Shown here: positions 61,815-64,000 of the stretch, piece after piece | How the letters are laid out: each line of letters begins with the position of its first letter | How positions within the stretch are numbered: position 1 is the first letter of the stretch | Source: Flavobacterium hydatis | GTDB taxonomy: Bacteria; Bacteroidota; Bacteroidia; Flavobacteriales; Flavobacteriaceae | DNA: 64,000 nucleotides | Reading direction: 5' to 3' | Assembly: GCF_000737695.1 (NCBI RefSeq) | Contig: NZ_JPRM01000001.1 | Coordinates: 62,001 to 126,000, forward strand | Notes under the pieces: generated by a model | The model's input: the letters and a program-made list of their open reading frames with translations, nothing else | Databases searched by the model: none | Told to the model about the DNA's origin: nothing | Made by a program: the position numbers and the translations under genes

Positions 61815-63095
61815 ATGAAAGATAAGGCAAAAAAAAGTGATCCATACGCAGCATTGCGTATTAAAGAATTCAATGTTTTTTTATTATTGCGTTTTGCTAT
61901 GGTTTTTGCTTGGTCAATGCAATTTATCGTAATCGAATGGGAAGTTTATAGTTTAACCAAAAATCCTCTTTCGTTAGGAATTATAGGTTTAATGGAAGTT
62001 ATTCCAGCAGTTTCAATGGCTTTATTTGCTGGTCATATTGTAGATCAAAAAGAAAAAAAGGGTCTATTGGTCAAATGTATTTTAGGCTTTTCGGTTATTA
62101 GTTTTGGCTTATTTTTATTGACATGGCCAAAAGTAGTAAGTGGTTTTTCTAAAGATGCTATTTTATATTCTATTTACTTTTTAGTTTTCCTAGGCGGATT
62201 AGTTAGAGCTTTTCTAGGCCCAACTATTTTTTCTCTTATATCTTTAATTGTTCCTAAAAAATTATACCCAAATGCTGCAACCTGGAGTAGTTCAGTTTGG
62301 CAAGTAGGTTCAGTTTTAGGCCCTGCAGTTGCAGGTTTCTCTATCAACTGGATTGGCGTACATTGGTCTATGTGTTCTGTTTTTGCCTGTTCCCTTTTTG
62401 CTTTAATTGCCTTATCACAAATAAGCACCAAACCTATTTTGAATCCAAAAATTGGCGAGCCAGTCATGGATAGTTTAAAAGAAGGAATCAAGTTTGTATT
62501 CAATAATAAAACCATTCTAGGAGTATTATCTCTTGATATGGTAGCCGTTCTTTTTGGTGGAGCTGTTGCTTTATTACCCATATTTGCTCAAGACATTTTA
62601 AAAGTTGGCCCAGAAGGTTTTGGTATATTGCGTGCCGCACCAGCAATAGGCGCTTTTATTACAATGCTAATTTCTGCTTATGTTCCTTTATATAAAAAAG
62701 CAGGAATGAAACTTTTAGCAGCCATTTTTGTTTTTGGTTTGTGTATTATTCTATTTGGAGTTTCTACCATATTCTGGCTTTCAGTTGCTGCTTTATTTTT
62801 AAGTGGTATTGCCGATGGAATTTCGGTTGTTATCCGACAAACCATTCTACAACTTAAAACACCAGATCATATGCGTGGTCGTGTTGCTGCTGTAAACTCT
62901 ATGTTTGTAGGTTCATCTAATGAATTAGGAGCTTTTGAGAGTGGCTTAACTGCTAAATTAATGACACCTGTAATTTCAGTTGTCTTTGGCGGAAGCATGA
63001 CGCTATTAACTGTTTTAGGTTTTGGAATAGCATCTCCAACTTTCAGAAACCTAGATTTACAAAAAGACATGGATGATCATCAAAATACAAACTAA
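61815..63095 (+). CDS. MFS transporter
   Basis: The 426-residue protein has about 12 TMs in two halves, typical of the major facilitator superfamily. Its sequence (GLMEVIPAVSMALFAGHIVD and FLGPTIFSLISLIVP in the first half; LKTPDHMRGRVAAVNSMFVGSSNELGAFE in the second) resembles the enterobactin exporter EntS-type group. Its substrate is unknown. It begins 1 base after the recJ stop and ends 3 bases before a hydrolase gene, so the three form an operon. Confidence 0.87.
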   Translation: MKDKAKKSDPYAALRIKEFNVFLLLRFAMVFAWSMQFIVIEWEVYSLTKNPLSLGIIGLMEVIPAVSMALFAGHIVDQKEKKGLLVKCILGFSVISFGLFLLTWPKVVSGFSKDAILYSIYFLVFLGGLVRAFLGPTIFSLISLIVPKKLYPNAATWSSSVWQVGSVLGPAVAGFSINWIGVHWSMCSVFACSLFALIALSQISTKPILNPKIGEPVMDSLKEGIKFVFNNKTILGVLSLDMVAVLFGGAVALLPIFAQDILKVGPEGFGILRAAPAIGAFITMLISAYVPLYKKAGMKLLAAIFVFGLCIILFGVSTIFWLSVAALFLSGIADGISVVIRQTILQLKTPDHMRGRVAAVNSMFVGSSNELGAFESGLTAKLMTPVISVVFGGSMTLLTVLGFGIASPTFRNLDLQKDMDDHQNTN

Positions 63096-63098
63096 TAA

Positions 63099-64000
63099 AT
63101 GAAAATAACATTCTTATTCTCGTTTCTCTTTTTGGCATTTTTAACGAATGCTCAAACACTATATATAAAAACATACGGAAACAAAACGGATAGCCCGATT
63201 ATATTTATCCATGGTGGACCAAGTGGAAACGCTACTCTTTTTGAAGGCACTAATACAGCCGAAGAACTTTCGAAAAGAGGATTTTATGTAATTGCTTATG
63301 ATCGTCGAGGCGAAGGAAGATCTATAGATACAAATGCGACATTTACCTATAATGAAGCTTTTAAGGATTTAAACACTATTTATAAAACTTACAATCTAAA
63401 AAAAGCAACATTACTCGCACATAGTTTTGGAGGATTGGTTGCTACACTTTATGTACAAAAATATCCTGAAAAAATTAAATCACTTGTTCTTGCTGGTGCT
63501 TTATTTTCGCAACAAAAAACATACAATCATATTCTGGATTCTGTCAAAAAAATCTATACTAAAAATAATGATTTAGCTATGCTAGATAAAGTTTCTCATG
63601 TAGAAAAACTCGACAAAAATTCTGCCGAATACAGAAAAGGATGCTTTGAACTGGCTGGAGAAAATAACTTCTTTAAAATTCCAAAACCTACAGTTGAATC
63701 TAAAGCTTTATATCATCAATATGAAATAAGTGATTTTTACAAAACGAATATCCGAAATAAAAATGCTCCTCTCTTGTTTTATAAAAATGAAAAACAAAAC
63801 AATATCGACACAAAACCTATTCTACAGCAATTAAAAAAGAAAAGAATGCCTATTTATGCCATATATGGAAAACAAGACGGTATATTTTCTGTTTCGGAAA
63901 TCGATGCTTTAAAGAATATTGTAGGAAAACAAAACTTTGTACTTATTGACAATTGTTCGCATTACCTATTTGTAGACCAGCAAAAAGAATTTCTAGATAG
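63099..64000 (+). CDS. secreted alpha/beta hydrolase (3' end outside window)
   Basis: The frame is open to the end of the window; 300 codons are visible. It has a signal peptide (1-19, ending LTNAQ), the oxyanion segment FIHGGPSGN, YDRRGEGRS and the nucleophile Ser in AHSFGGL (about 117), and the likely catalytic His in CSHYLF near the visible end. This resembles proline-iminopeptidase-type or related serine hydrolases. The gene follows the MFS gene after 3 bases. Confidence 0.8.
   Translation, partial: MKITFLFSFLFLAFLTNAQTLYIKTYGNKTDSPIIFIHGGPSGNATLFEGTNTAEELSKRGFYVIAYDRRGEGRSIDTNATFTYNEAFKDLNTIYKTYNLKKATLLAHSFGGLVATLYVQKYPEKIKSLVLAGALFSQQKTYNHILDSVKKIYTKNNDLAMLDKVSHVEKLDKNSAEYRKGCFELAGENNFFKIPKPTVESKALYHQYEISDFYKTNIRNKNAPLLFYKNEKQNNIDTKPILQQLKKKRMPIYAIYGKQDGIFSVSEIDALKNIVGKQNFVLIDNCSHYLFVDQQKEFLD

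Overview
The window is about 64 kb of AT-rich (roughly one-third GC by eye) chromosome from a member of Bacteroidota, most likely a Flavobacterium or close relative in Flavobacteriaceae. The evidence is internal: a type IX secretion C-terminal sorting domain, two TonB-dependent receptors, several families largely confined to Bacteroidota (DUF4271, DUF4296, DUF3098, DUF5686 receptors), a primary-sigma promoter style with a -7 element TAnnTTTG just upstream of many genes, A-rich leaders instead of Shine-Dalgarno sequences, and many short palindromic intergenic repeats of the flavobacterial kind. I saw no rRNA, tRNA, CRISPR array, prophage or insertion sequence.

Layout. 1-9.2 kb: end of a glycosyltransferase gene, then a block that looks like one regulon: an OprP-type phosphate-selective porin, a PhoR/PhoB-like two-component pair, a TonB receptor, a beta-helix lipoprotein and a tiny T9SS sorting-domain protein. 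Direct repeats of TAAC with an exact 11-bp period lie upstream of the porin and lipoprotein genes, and a weaker copy lies between the response regulator and the TonB receptor. 9.2-21.7 kb: LuxE-like acyl-protein synthetase, tyrS, an outer-membrane protein, an NAD-dependent epimerase, a GT2/dihydroorotase/DUF4296 operon, DUF4271-hemD, an Lrp-type regulator and an MMPL/RND exporter. 21.9-28.4 kb: two full-length paralogous cation/proton antiporters flanking an SMR exporter and a LytS/LytTR-type two-component pair, with a LytTR-like direct repeat in front of the second antiporter.

28.4-36.9 kb: a DUF5686 receptor, frr and pyrH (translation recycling and UMP kinase), a thioredoxin-like protein, a possible 25-residue peptide gene with its own strong terminator, a ParE-type toxin with an overlapping 54-residue antitoxin, and the ftsX-DUF3098-uppP-truB operon. 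37-40.5 kb: a ModE-like regulator, TonB receptor and molybdopterin-domain lipoprotein, with two matching inverted repeats in the gap between regulator and receptor; I read this as a candidate molybdenum-responsive outer-membrane system lying between ftsX and leuS.

40.7-64 kb: leuS; a hydrolase/ECF sigma/four-TM membrane-protein operon; a TPR histidine kinase with a NarL-type regulator and a divergent small lipoprotein sharing a region with three spaced ACCTGA sites; a zinc metallopeptidase; an SPFH-GYF protein paired with a double zinc-ribbon protein; asnS, rpoN, tdk, a glutamate-rich repeat protein, rsmI, a HopJ-like protein, recJ, an MFS transporter and a truncated hydrolase. Much is housekeeping. 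The least explained parts are the four regulatory-site clusters, the small peptide gene and the palindromic repeats. Several starts were moved inward because the longer start lies in or upstream of a perfect -7 element.
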